In this document: positions 46,899 to 57,936 of the stretch, one piece after another
Layout of the letters: the number at the start of each line of letters is the position of its first letter
Numbering within the stretch: the stretch's first letter is position 1
Notes under the pieces: model-generated
What the model was told of the DNA's origin: nothing
The model's input: the letters and a program-made list of their open reading frames with translations, nothing else
The model's database searches: none
DNA from: Sequoia sempervirens
Taxonomy: Eukaryota > Streptophyta > Pinopsida > Cupressales > Cupressaceae
Reading direction: 5' to 3'
Assembly (NCBI GenBank): GCA_007258455.2
Contig: VDFB02344307.1
Location: forward strand, 1 to 64,000
DNA length: 64,000 nt
Translations under genes and position numbers: made by a program

Positions 46899-48515
46899 TG
46901 TTGAGAATTATGACTCAAATTTACTGGATTGATTGCTTCCTGGAGTAGTTTTTTTTCCTCCTTCATCGACCTGAGTTAATTCATTGGTTTTCAAGTTTAT
47001 CTAATTGAAGTCGGGGGGTTCCAAAGTTTCATAACCTCCCAACTTAGAAACTATGGAGGGAAGGCTCCTTCCTTTGTTTTCGGCTTATCGCAAGTTTCGG
47101 GAACTTCGTAACCTCCAACTTAGGGTTTGGAAGTTCAAGTTTTGAGTGATGAAGCGATCCCTTTGTCGGAAAGTCATGGGTTCTGGGAACTTCGTAACCT
47201 CCAACATGAGGTTTTGGAGTTCGGTTCTCCAGCGATATAGAAACTTGGATGCCAACGGATGTGGGGACCACTTGGAGTTAATATTTAAGTCTTTTCCAAG
47301 AGACTTGTTGAGAATATTGTAGATTCCCTTTTGATGCTTCACAATTGCACAAGCAATGGACGCGTGTCTTGGTGGCCCCTCACCACAGCAAGAAGAATAT
47401 GGAGTGTTGATAGTTGGAAAGTGATGGTTGGTTTCCAACTATCGATGGATGTGGGACCCAATAGGATGGATATCAGTGTGAACTCTTAGCAATAGAGTGT
47501 GTTTGGCCGACAAGATGGTTCAAAAGGTGTATGAGCTTAATGACATCTGGGAGACCTATGGGTTCAATGTGACATTATGAACTCTTTACAATGGGTGTTG
47601 TCTTGCTGATGGACTTGGTCAAGACCTTAGGATGATGGACAACATCAGGGAGATTTTGATGATCGGTGTGTTTTGCTAAATTGTGGTCGATAGACAAAGT
47701 CATGTCGATAGACTAGAAGGCAGATCGTGGTTGGAAGGACGCTGACTTGGTTGATTGTTGATGTGTATGATGTTCATTGGAGGATCATGGTTGAGCTGGA
47801 GAAGTTAGAGTGGTTAACAATTGGTCTGACAGTTGGAATATGAACTGATCTATAGAGATGAATTGTTTCCTATCTGCTGAAGTCAAATGTATATACATTG
47901 GACATTTTGTAGTACAAAGTGAGATAGGAAGATTGAGGCAGGGATTTTTCTACCTAAATCTCTCTAGATTAAAGTGTCTTGGTTGATCTTTCATGGTAAT
48001 TTGCACTATATACTATGTGAGAGTATTGTAACAGTGCGAAGGTTGTATGGACTGAGAGGTTGATCAGTGAAATGTAAAAAGGAGAGAGGGAAATAGAACA
48101 GGGTTTTTGCCAATTTGTCTCCAGAATGAAACAAGCAGTAATCTCTATGAAAAAGGCTATGAGCCTAAGACTGTATTGTAACTCTATTTTTTGTTGAATA
48201 ATACAATGGCTCGAATCTTTTGGAGTGTGGGGTTTTTTACTTGAAAGGGTTTTCCCCACGTAAATTTTTGTGTTCTAATCTTTTGTATTGTCTTTCATGT
48301 TTAAAGGTTTTGTTTGATGAATCTGTTTATGCAAGTTGTCAAAACTAAATTTACATGTGCTTCCCTCAGAAAGATTAATGTGGGAAATGAACTGTGTTTG
48401 ATTATGCTTTGTGACATAGTTGTACATGTTTTTGAGGCAATCTATTTGAAATTAAAGTTATCGAAGGCACTACTGTTCTTGGAGGTTTCTCTGAGATGAC
48501 AAAATTTTCCCAACA
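46899..48515 (+). repeat. E5 3' LTR
   Basis: 1617 bp; clean TG...CA ends; followed by the second target duplicate GCAAC. Confidence 0.95.
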
Positions 48516-49468
48516 GCAACAACCACCTACCAAGTGAGGTGACTCATCAAAGAGTCTAAGATAGTAGACACGTCCCCCAACAAAAGGTGCAAATCAGGCT
48601 ATAAAAAGGAAATAGCTCCAAACAAAAAAGCATGAGGGGGAATCAAATATATAAGAAATAAAGATAGATTGACATGCGAGTGAAGAACCAAAAGATTGGA
48701 CTAGCATACAAATTGATAAATAAGAATCATAGTGGAGAGGTAGTGAAGGATAGGGATAGAATATTATAAATTCATACTCTATGAATTGGTGGAAAAAGAG
48801 ACGGGAAAGTATCCGCAAATCAATCAAGGCAAAAGGGAAGTGATTTCTAATATTAAATAAATAATTACAATTTATGTTGGAAACTAAACAAGAATAATAA
48901 ATGATAATAAATGATTAGATTAAGAATTTAGTAAAGGCTGGTGTTTAAGATATATGTTTAATATATATATAAATATAAAAGATAAATATAATATGTTCTC
49001 TGGATATATAATTCATATGTTGATAAATATATTTTGGTAATTGATAAGTTTATCTATATATATTGAGACTCATAGGTGGTGGACCCATACATATTATATA
49101 TATATATATAATTTATGATTATCCAATAATGATGCTTGTAGAAATTATTGAATCTTATAAGTAATAATGACTATTCATTCACTAGGATGATAAATGGCAC
49201 GATAGAATACAATCCTTTGGGATCTTGATAGATATTTAATATCTACCTTAATGTATTTATGAAATATAATATAAAAGAATCATTCATAGGAATGATGAGG
49301 AAGAAATGAGTAAACCTTTGACAAGAATCAAATGTTTGTATCATCTTTGATCTTATTAGATATTATCACTGAAACTTATTGATCTTTAATGCTTCTAATT
49401 TCTCTTTCAGAAAAACTTTGAGTGCAAGATTTAGGTTTAAGCGCTTCCACTAGAAAGGGGACATTACA
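48516..49468 (+). repeat. E4 3' LTR, right fragment
   Basis: Resumes the LTR cut at 41927; TATA box at 48599-48609; ends GAAAGGGGACATTACA. The last ~400 bases have no match in the 5' copy. Confidence 0.9.
48599..48609 (+). promoter_or_regulatory. TATA box in the E4 3' LTR
   Basis: CTATAAAAAGG, same as 36978-36988. Confidence 0.65.
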
Positions 49469-50285
49469 CTCAATTGATACTTATCCTTCGCATGACATGT
49501 AAACACTAGGTCGACCAAACCTAATGAAAACACCAATGAACTTTGAAGTACACACTTTCACAATAAGAAGATAACATGCAGACCACATAACATGCTTCAC
49601 CATACATTGGAACACATCTTAGATTCCTTTAGATTCATCTGCAGCAAATGCAACAACCTTCATACACATAACACTTTCCATTAGTCCATTCGGACTGTAC
49701 AAACACACACAGTAACTTTGAAACATGTCTTTTGGAGTACCAAACTATGAATACCTTTGATACAACATAGATAACACCATTAAAATCCTTCTTCCAAATC
49801 TTCAAGACCTAAAACAAACTAATGGAGGACTATGGAGTAGATACATTTCTCCTAGTCCACAGACAAACAACTCTACCAAACTAGTTCACAAACTGGTGAA
49901 CACAACTTTTACTCTTCATCAAACTAGAAGCTAAAAACCAGGATATAACACCCAAGGATGCCCATAAAAAACACTTTAGATCTGCACAAGAATAGGATCA
50001 ACACAGAAGAAATGTGGTGCACATACTAGAGCATATTCTAAACACATACTCAACTCTATCTTTATTATTTATTAATTTTCTCAAAAGCACTTGGTAACTC
50101 ATCATATTAGCACACCTGCAACACCATAAATATAGTTCCATGTACTCACAACATTTAAACAACATCTCAACTATACATGTAGCACCTACAATCACTTGAA
50201 TCCTTTCTCTACAACAACCTATATTGTGTTGACATCAATGACAATATTAATGAAAACATCACCAAATTCACTCATACTTGCAACA
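49469..50285 (-). repeat. Copia 2 5' LTR, right fragment
   Basis: Colinear with about 30615-31422 and ends TACTTGCAACA. After it gypsy A resumes. Confidence 0.93.
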
Positions 50286-51383
50286 AATTCAATTTGATTT
50301 ATTTAAACACGCCTTAAGAGAACACTATTTACATCCTTTCTAAGCAATATTCCATCCAAAAGAACATCAAGAATGGATTGAAGTCTAAAATACCTTATTT
50401 TAGCCTTGTCCAAGCCTTGAGGAAACTTGTCTATTCAAAGGAAATGGACCATACCTTGATTCTAACTTGGCTATAATGGAGATTCAACTAATTGTTGGTC
50501 ATTTTACAACACTAGAATAACATCTTTATCCTAATGAATATCTAAAGCTAGTTTTTCCCATAAGACATTTCTCTAACACTCTTGGTAACTTTAATATTTA
50601 CATTATATTCCATCACCATAGTTCAATCCAATCTACACTTTTTTCATTCAAAATCTTGATCAAAAGAAACTCTTTAACACTTGGATGTGAAACCATTAAA
50701 TGAATCTTATTATTTGAAACCAAGTGTCTAAATTTCTTGAGAATCCTTATAACATCAAGTACTTGTTTCTATACAAAGGAGTACCTTACCTCATATCCTT
50801 CCAAACCTTTATTGAATAATTGTATTGGTTGTTTCATGCCTTCATTATTCTCTTGTACTAACATGTTTGAGATGGTATCCATATTGCTAAAAGCATACAA
50901 AATGAAATCCTTATCAAAATCAAGATTAATGAGGGTAGGAGCTTATGTTATGGCTATCTTAATGGCTTCAAAACTACATCTCCTTCCTTGGTATAGATAA
51001 AAGGTATGTTATTATTCAACATAGATGTTAGAGGCTTCATGATATTTTCTATATAGGGAATGAACCTTTTAACAAAATTAATTATCCCCAAAAAAACTTT
51101 GCAATCTCTTCTTGTGACTAGGAAAAGAAAATTCAAGAATATCACTTACTTTATGAAGATCAATTGCAAGCCCCTCTTTGGATACAATGTGGCCCAAAAA
51201 ATTTCCTTTATGGATTTAAAATGCATTTCTTGGGATTGAATGACACCCCAAACTCCCTAAACCTATCAAAAACTCACTTAAGATGAGAAAGTTGGTCTTT
51301 AGCATGTTTAGAAAACATAGTAATATCATCAAGATAAATCAACACAACCTCATTTATTAGTTCTTGAAATTCCATATCCATAG
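50286..51383 (-). pseudogene. Gypsy A reverse transcriptase and RNase H fragment
   Basis: Minus strand from 51383: FQELINEVVLIYLDDITMFS contains an intact YLDD catalytic box. GHIVSKEGLAIDLHKV and frame 50954-51145 (KRLQSFFGIINFVKRFIPYI) follow as the RT thumb/connection. RNase H is readable at about 50850-50500 (YEVRYSFV, ILKKFRHLVSNNKIHLMVSH). Stops and one frameshift (near 51205) break it. The 5' part of RT is cut by E6 at 51384; the integrase lies 27 kb away at 22636-23265. Confidence 0.88.
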
Positions 51384-51771
51384 TGTTGGTGTGAATAAAT
51401 GTCTTGTACCTAGCTAATCATAGCAAGGGGGACTTATTCACATTTTAAGTTTACTTAGGTCGTAGGTGTCCTTCTAGAATCCTTAGTTTTCTAGGTAAGA
51501 TCTTATCCTAGCTTATCTTTTTGACTTTTATTTAATATTGGTTACCTAGGTCATTTAATAGTTGTCTCATAACATAGGATTAAGACATGTTAGAATCCTG
51601 ACTAATCTTATCTCTGATCTTGCCTTAAAAGCAATGCCTCTCATGTACATTTGTATCAAATCTTGCATCCATAATCATAACAAGATATTATTGCCATTTT
51701 CTCTCTTGTAGAAGATTTTTTGGTCTAAAAACTATTCATAGGGTTTTGGGAGGTCACCATTAACTCCTACA
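51384..51771 (+). repeat. E6 5' LTR (388 bp)
   Basis: TGTTGGTGTGAATAAATG to AACTCCTACA, followed at once by the PBS. Only one copy is in the window. Confidence 0.85.
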
Positions 51772-51783
51772 TGGTATCAATGC
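51772..51783 (+). other. Primer-binding site of E6
   Basis: TGGTATCAATGC, initiator-Met tRNA type, immediately after the LTR. Confidence 0.88.
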
Positions 51784-52891
51784 TTAAGTGTTGTAGATTT
51801 CTTCCAATATTTAAGGGTGATTCATGCATGATCATTTTCTAGGTACAATTTGGGGTGAAACGAATCTCATGATTAAGTCTGAAAGGCCCAAAAACCCCTA
51901 TTTTCATATAAAATACTTCATATCTAGGTGAAAAAAATTCAAGACATTTTTAGGTTTGGCACAAAATTGAAAAAAATCATTTGTACAGTTCATACAGTGT
52001 ATGGATCCATACATTTTGTGCATGTTTGTACTGTCATGTGTTAGATCTAAAGTTTGAAGTACCATTGGCAAAATATTGATAGAGAATATTCTCTATAGTG
52101 TCAATAGAGTACAGGTTGGTTGTCAATTCATGTCAGGGTCGTACTTGGTTCTATTAGTGGTACGAATGGGTTTTATTTCGAAGTTTTTTATTTTACAATT
52201 TTATTAGTCAATTGTTTTGGTTAAGAACCAAGCTATTTACCCTTGGTTGTGGGGTTATAATCCCTCAACCCACAACAATAGGGGGGCTAAGTCTTTGGCC
52301 ATGACTTGAGTGGCACACAAAGTTGCTACCTCTCGTGAGTGCCACCTCACCATCACCAATTCAACAGTGGTTTTTACTCTCTTTTTTCTCTAATGAGTAG
52401 TCATATCGGTGACCGCAGTTAAGTTCCTAGGGGCCTATATTTGGTCCCCCAAGCCCTAAATAGATCCTTTTTCTTTAAATTGCTTCAATCCATGAGGCAA
52501 AAATTTTCAAACAAAATATTGTTAGAAAGTTGGCTTTGTTAATTTTACATTGGTGTAGGTTATTTCTTTAGATTTTGTTGTTTGTTTCCTATTTTTCCAA
52601 CTTAAAGTTAGATCTTTTTTTTAATCCTCCAAGCTCATAAATTTTTGCTCCAAACTCCATTTTTCCTGATTCTTACGGCATCAAGAAGGTATTGAGGAGC
52701 ACTTCAATTTTATACATATACTTTTCATAGATTTTTTTCCAAAATTTCAAAATTTTAGTTTGAAGCTAGATTGGTACTTTGGCATAACTTGTAAATTTCC
52801 AAAAAAATGGTATTTTATTTGGCACAAAGGGGTTTTTTTTGTATTGTGAGGGGTAATTTTTTGTTCCTCTATTGTACTTTCTTATTTTATC
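51784..52891 (+). other. E6 leader, no gene seen
   Basis: About 1.1 kb of AT-rich non-coding DNA between PBS and the gag start. No motif recognised. Confidence 0.5.
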
Positions 52892-53594
52892 ATGGATTTA
52901 TCAAAAATTGTACTTCTAACCCCATATAACTATCATGAATTAAAATCACAAATGGGGTGTTATTGTTAAAACCGAAGTTGCAAAGAATCACATTTGAGAT
53001 AGATCCAAAACCCATGGGAACTATAGAAAAAAAATGGTTTGATAGAAGGGATGAAGCCCTTGGTACTCTTATTATGTCCATTCTTCCATGTCTTAGAAAT
53101 CATGTTGTAGCTTTCACTCATCCTAATGATGTTTGGACTACTTTATAGAGTCTCTTTGGTAAGCCGGATAAAATGAGGAAATTTAAGTTGGAGAATAAAC
53201 TTATGAGTCTTAATCCTTCATATTTTGATAAAACCAAAGACTTCTTCACTAAGCTAACTTCTCTTAAACTACAATTATCTAATTTTGGGGTCTATAAAGA
53301 GGATTAATAGTTGATTCTTTCTATTATTGCTAAGCTAGGTCCTAACTATTTAGTGTTTTTTTCTACATTATGTTATAATAGATGCCCTTGGAAATCCATA
53401 CAAAATTCCTTCACTTGATGGATTTGTAACTCAACTCACAAGGGAACAAGCAAAGTTGACACACATGGGTAAATTGAAGTCTTTAACATCTCAAGCTCTT
53501 CTTGCAAGAGATCAAAAGAATTCAAGTGGTAGAGCTAAGAAGTAGAATAAGGACCCCAAGTCTAATGAGAAAGGTAAGGATTCACCTTCACAAA
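52892..53594 (+). pseudogene. E6 gag, first part
   Basis: The start MDLSKIVLL at 52892 opens a copia-type gag. After a frame change, frame 52957-53148 has IDPKPMGTIEKKWFDRRDEA, LGTLIMSILPCLRNHV and FTHPNDVWTTL. It continues SLFGKPDKMRKFKLENKLMS and YFDKTKDFFTKLTSLKLQLS after one stop, with a second frame change near 53350 before VTQLTREQAKLTHMG. The Lys/Ser-rich linker at 53520-53594 is split by the solo LTR. Confidence 0.85.
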
Positions 53595-54936
53595 TGATGC
53601 AGGGGAACCTACACCCTATTGTCCAACTTGTGTCTATCTAAGTGGTCAATAGTTTAGAATTGATGTGTTTATGAGTTTATATGATAAATAAGGTCTAAAA
53701 ATACCATCCTTTATGTAATCTTGAGGCTTTGTATGGTCAATGGTGTTAAGGTTCAGTAAGTCATTAAAAAAATGCAAAATATTGCTAAACAAAAGTTGTT
53801 AAAAGAGCATATTAGTGTGTGTTAAGGGTCTAGGGAGTTAAGAAGTTGGTTGGGTGTGTTGGAAGCACTTGAATTCACATGTATTTTTTATATAAGGCCT
53901 CAAAAGGCTCAAAAAAATCATTGTTGATGATCTTGTGAAAAAAATTCCAATATAATACCAACATTTTTAACTGATTTTCTATGTTTTCTAAAATTTTCTT
54001 ACTCTACAAAGACCCGTACAGGCAAGAATCAGTATGAAATTTTTAGGAGATTACAATGGTATGTTTTAACTTGTGTTTTGATTCATTTTAAAGGTTCTTA
54101 CTTAAATTTAGAGGAAGATCTTCGCAAGTTTGTGGTGATTACCTGTGTTAGGCCAGTAGGGTTTGGTTTTGTAGTTAATTCAATGTTCAGGTCATTCCTC
54201 CTACTATTATGAATTGTTACTTGGAAGAATGGCACATAACTTGTTAGGGAAAGTGTTCAAATAGATCAAGAACAATAACCAAACGTTTTGGCGGTGTGGA
54301 AGTGATGCCCTAGGCTAGAGTAGGGCAATTTTCTTGTGAAAATGAGTCACCAAATGAAGGATATGGTGACATGATGACTATGTTTCCTATGTGACCATTT
54401 TTACGTATGTGTAGACCCCGTATGATCTGTTTGAGGCATTAGTTGGGTTGGGTGAGCCCTGTGGATGTGTTTTTCATTAAAAGCCTTAGTAATTACATTG
54501 AAAATGAGGGTTTGTGGGAACAACATGATAAAGACCTTGAACTTGTAAATAAATTATGAAATTTGAAGTTATGTTACATGTATTTTGACTATTTGATGTG
54601 ATTATGTGAAGGGAAGGTGTTTGTGAGATGGTTTGTTTCTGAAATAGGGCTAGTTCTAGTAGCCCTTCCATAGGTCGGTTTGGTGTTTCTCAGCTTTGTT
54701 GCAAAGAAACCTTATGTGGTTGATTTTGGAATTGTATTAGGGTCTGAAAGGAAGCTTAAATTAATTTGAGATGGTCTTTAATGGATTTCCCTAAAATATA
54801 AGCCTATTTGATGAGTTTGGAGTCTAAATATTTGATAGTGATAGTTGATTCAATATGGTTGAATGTGACACCAAAGGTTGTTATTTTTATTGAAGTTTGA
54901 TTAGCTTTGAATCTTCTCCACCTTGGATCTACATCA
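53595..54936. mobile_element. Solo LTR (1342 bp) with perfect target duplication
   Basis: Begins TGATGCAGGGG and ends GGATCTACATCA: TG...CA with a 5-bp terminal inverted repeat (TGATG/CATCA). Both flanks are ACAAA (53590-53594 and 54937-54941), an exact 5-bp duplication. E6 gag linker continues in frame across it. No second copy, PBS, purine tract or coding sequence inside. This is what remains when the two LTRs of an inserted element recombine. The family is not represented elsewhere in the window. Confidence 0.92.
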
Positions 54937-54941
54937 ACAAA

Positions 54942-55482
54942 GAAATCTCAAGTCCACTTCCACTTCCAAAAAGGAATCATCTAAAAATAATGAGTTGAAA
55001 TTTGTGCATATTGCAAAAGGCTAGGACATGATGATCATAGATATTATGATAAGAATATTGATGAACTAACCCACCTTCAGAATAACATGTCACCCTCATT
55101 AGTGTCTTCTTCCTCTTTTTCAACATCTCAATCTGCAACAACTTCATCATCTCAGTCAAGGAACACATGAGCTACAATTAGACTACACAAAATGAAATGA
55201 CAAGCACTCTTGGCTTCTACAAGTCCTAAATCTAGAAGATGACTTCTTGATTCATGGACATCTCATCATATGACATCATCTATGAGAATGTTATCTTCTT
55301 TTGACCCTTGTAATTCACCTAATATTTTGATGGGTAACAACAAAAATATGAAGGCATGTGGGAAGGTTTATATTGACATGAGAGAAGGAACTTTTAATGA
55401 TGTACTTTATGTTCCTTCCTTATCATATAATCCACTTTATGTTTATACAAATTATTCCAAAATATTATTTAATGGCCAATAG
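54942..55482 (+). pseudogene. E6 gag zinc knuckle and protease remnant
   Basis: Ser/Thr/Lys linker, then CAYCKRLGHDDHRYY (about 55015-55060), a CCHC knuckle with the last Cys changed to Tyr. Protease remnant RRLLDSWTSHHMTSSMRML (DSG reads DSW), then frame 55270-55482 with ILMGNNKNMKACGKVYIDMR and VLYVPSLSYNPLYV, the usual copia protease C-terminus (LxxVLYVPxLxxNLLSV). Confidence 0.8.
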
Positions 55483-55998
55483 GGAATTGGAGACATTATA
55501 GAGGAGAATTTTGGTCATCTAAACCTTGGTATTCTAGAGACTAGTGTCAAGCTTCCTACTCCACCTCATGCTTCTATTCAGTGTGGTGATTATAATTTTT
55601 CATATCTTTCTTTGTGGGATGAGTATTTGATAGGGATTTCTAACTTGTTTGTGGAGTCTCATATTGCAGATTTTGAGGACACACTTGATGGGATTTCTCT
55701 CCTCTTTGATGATAGTTTCAACATAACTATTATCCCATCTTCTTTGTATTTGGAGATATAAAGTCTTGAGTTTCCTCATTCCATTGATTTTTCATGGTTC
55801 TTGGTTGAGTTTCACCTTGATTATGTTTTGGCTTATTCAAGCTTGGAGGCTCCTAATTAGTTTTTAGAGACATACATGTTGAGACTTCATCCTTCCTCCT
55901 TTTAGTTGGACATGGAGTGTCTTCTTCATCAACCAATGGATTTATTTCTTCCTAAGGGAAAACATGTTTCTTGCAGTCATTGGATCATCTTTTATTTT
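55483..55998 (+). pseudogene. Unrecognised frame of E6 in place of pol
   Basis: In the same frame as the protease remnant and separated from it by one TAG, 92 codons are open (55483-55758), reading IEENFGHLNLGILETSVKL and LDGISLLFDDSFNITIIPSS. After a TAA the frame continues to about 55998 with three or four stops (LEFPHSIDFSWFLVEFHLDY, MECLLHQPMDLFLPKGKHVS). It has no integrase HHCC, DDE or RT motif. Either a lineage-specific protein of a non-autonomous copia or a chance frame; the shared frame over ~240 codons favours the former, at modest confidence. Confidence 0.45.
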
Positions 55999-56316
55999 TA
56001 GGCATTTTTCATCAGCTTTGGAGCTTCTTCATTATGGGGGAAATATTTTGTCTCTCTTTTTCCCTCTTTTGGAGGGTCATTGATTATATATACATGATGG
56101 ATTTAGTCCTTGGGGTGTATCATTGAGTCCTTCATACATCATCTTTATTTATATTTTTCTCTCTTTTGGAGAGGAGTTTTGTCCCATTGGGTTTTCTCCT
56201 TTTGCAAGAGATTGCATTGTAAATGAGTACCTAACATGGCCTCATAGTTGCGAGCCATAGTATTTTTTCAAGTATTTCATCTTTGCATAATAATCTACTC
56301 CCTAAGTTGCACTTAA
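55999..56316. other. E6 3' non-coding region
   Basis: T-rich, with TTATGGGGGAAA at 56031 as a possible purine tract and repeated CTCTCTTTTGGAG units at about 56050 and 56160. Ends at the copia 3 LTR. Confidence 0.4.
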
Positions 56317-57936
56317 TGGTTTTAAATGCACAAGATAATTAAGAAAGGGGTGAATTAGTTGTAGAATAAAATATCCAAACCCTCATAAACATTCAGATCC
56401 ACATCAACTTAACAACCCTTAAAGTGTTAGAATTATTTAGCATGAAATAAAATAACAAAAACCAAAACACATCAACACTATGCACAATAAAACACTAGAT
56501 TTACATGGAAAACCCAAGAATGGAAAAACCATGGTGAGGATTAGCTCACAATATAAGTAATTGCAACATCAAATACAAAGGGCTCACCACCCAAAAGAAA
56601 GAAGGGCTCACTACCAAAGGCTCACTATCAGATTACAAAAAAGAAGAAAATAAGAATTTTATAGTGAGAAATCCATCTCAATGCAACAAAAAATTCCACC
56701 ACAACATCACCAACACATTTGTAGCCTTTCTAAAGATAGTAGACACCTTCTGTACACTACTTCCAGTAGTTTAACTCATCAAATCTTGCACTGTACTTCA
56801 CAAATTCACACTTCACAACTTTTCAATTCACATCACACTCTCTACTCATTCTTCCATAAACACGACACCTATTTATACCTTCTTCAACCTTGAAAACATT
56901 CTCCAAGGTCGGCTATGCACCTCAATCATGCAAATTCAAATTAGGTCAAAACTAAGCATTCCCACGGTGGAAAGGAATGAAAGTGGACCACACCACATCT
57001 TAACTTAGACCCAAATCATACATATACACCATGCCACACTTCCATAATCATTGAAGAAAATCCACAATTAGTGTAAACACCCAATGTTGGCCAAATTTAT
57101 GTAAACAACATTTACATTTAAATAAACTCTTCCTCATATCCAAACAACTCATGGACCACAAACAACACTTGAATGCAATTTGGAATATTCCACAAACACC
57201 CTGAAGTCCAACAAATTCCTTCACAATAACTTTCACCTGAAGAATGTAGAAAATCAATACACTCAAACAACCTTAAATACACTGCAACTCAAGAAATTAA
57301 CTCACAAATCACAAAACCATGAACAACTTCAAATGAAGGTAGACATGAATCTTATCAACACACTTCCAAAATTGTAAGACTATAAAGCAATCTATAGAGA
57401 AATGCGGAGAAAAACCATTTCTCCCAAACACCACTACAACATAGTTCACAGACTGGTGAACACAATTTTTTTTGCACAATGATCCAGATAAAGAAATTCT
57501 AGATGTAACACCTATGAACACCTTTTATCATCATATCTAAACCACACAATCAGATCTTCAACATAGAAGAAATGCAGAGCAAAAACTAGAACACCACTTT
57601 GTATGCCAAAACACCTCTACAACACAATGTTTCCTATTTTATTTAAATTTTCATAAACCACTCGGAAACAAAGCACTAGATACATACTCTCATCATCTTC
57701 AACACTTTCTCATCACCATTAAACCAATCGCAACACAACTCAACCAAACAACATCCACAAATAAAAGCTTATCAAAGCAACACTAGAGATTGACACCAGT
57801 CACACTTAATGACAACATAATGAAACTAATCAAAGCATCATCATAAATTCTCAACCATTATTAGTTGACATCAATGACAACACAAACATAACCATGTTGA
57901 CATCAATGACAACACCAACTACCCATACTTGCAATA
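56317..57936 (-). repeat. Copia 3 3' LTR (about 1.6 kb)
   Basis: Similar along its length to the copia 2 LTRs, with shared blocks such as ACATGGAAAACCCA, GGTGAGGATTAGCTCACAA and CACAGACTGGTGAACACAA. Ends TACTTGCAATA (CA changed to TA). Confidence 0.88.
56869..56877 (-). promoter_or_regulatory. TATA box in the copia 3 LTR
   Basis: TATAAATAG on the minus strand at the position of the copia 2 TATA box. Confidence 0.55.

Larger units (their letters stand above)
41928..48515 (+). mobile_element. E5: LARD-like non-autonomous LTR retrotransposon (6.6 kb)
   Basis: LTRs 41928-43540 (1613 bp) and 46899-48515 (1617 bp), TGTTGAGAATTATG to TTTTCCCAACA (TA at the first start, by mutation). PBS TGGTATCAGAGC at 43543-43554 two bases after the 5' LTR. 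Purine tract AAGTGGGAGAA directly before the 3' LTR. Target duplication GTAAC (41923-41927) and GCAAC (48516-48520), where the E4 5' LTR has GCAAC. The 3358-bp interior has no gag, protease, integrase or RT motif in any frame. This fits the LARD class (long LTRs, long conserved non-coding middle). Confidence 0.93.
36473..49468 (+). mobile_element. E4: non-autonomous LTR element with tandem-repeat interior
   Basis: The 5' LTR copy starts TGTCCCTGAAATTGG at 36473. The 3' LTR copy starts TGTCCCCGAAATTGG at 41470 after a polypurine tract (GGGCGGGGAGGA, 41452-41463) and ends GGGGACATTACA at 49468, with E5 inserted in it. Outside both ends the copia 2 LTR resumes; flanks CCTTAATTT and CTCAATTGATACTT agree with the unbroken site at 30613-30640. 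The ~4-kb interior has no gag or pol, only repeats and an LTR-like fragment, so movement would have needed proteins from another element. Confidence 0.85.
23266..50285 (-). mobile_element. Copia 2: Ty1/copia element, both LTRs interrupted
   Basis: The left LTR is 23266-23464 plus 30084-31422 and the right LTR is 35750-36472 plus 49469-50285. Reassembled they are about 1.54 and 1.53 kb, start TGTTGAAATGCACAAG and end TTACAACA or TTGCAACA. The internal region, 31423-35749, codes on the minus strand for gag, protease, integrase, RT and RNase H in copia order. It splits gypsy A between RNase H and integrase. Flanks AATAA and AATTC match poorly, so no target duplication is claimed. Copia 1 and E4 are later insertions. 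Confidence 0.92.
51384..56316 (+). mobile_element. E6: plus-strand Ty1/copia derivative lacking integrase and RT
   Basis: 5' LTR 51384-51771, PBS, leader, gag, a solo LTR insertion, zinc knuckle, protease remnant, then ~1 kb of unrecognised frame and 3' non-coding DNA up to the copia 3 LTR. No integrase, RT or RNase H motif is present between protease and 56316. The sequence just before copia 3 (CTAAGTTGCACTTAATGG) could be the run-up to a polypurine tract, so the 3' LTR may lie beyond the window after copia 3. It cuts gypsy A inside RT. Confidence 0.75.

Noticed and set aside
23261..50290. Target-site duplication for copia 2
   Set aside because: Flanks AATAA and AATTC agree at three of five positions only, no better than chance in AT-rich DNA.
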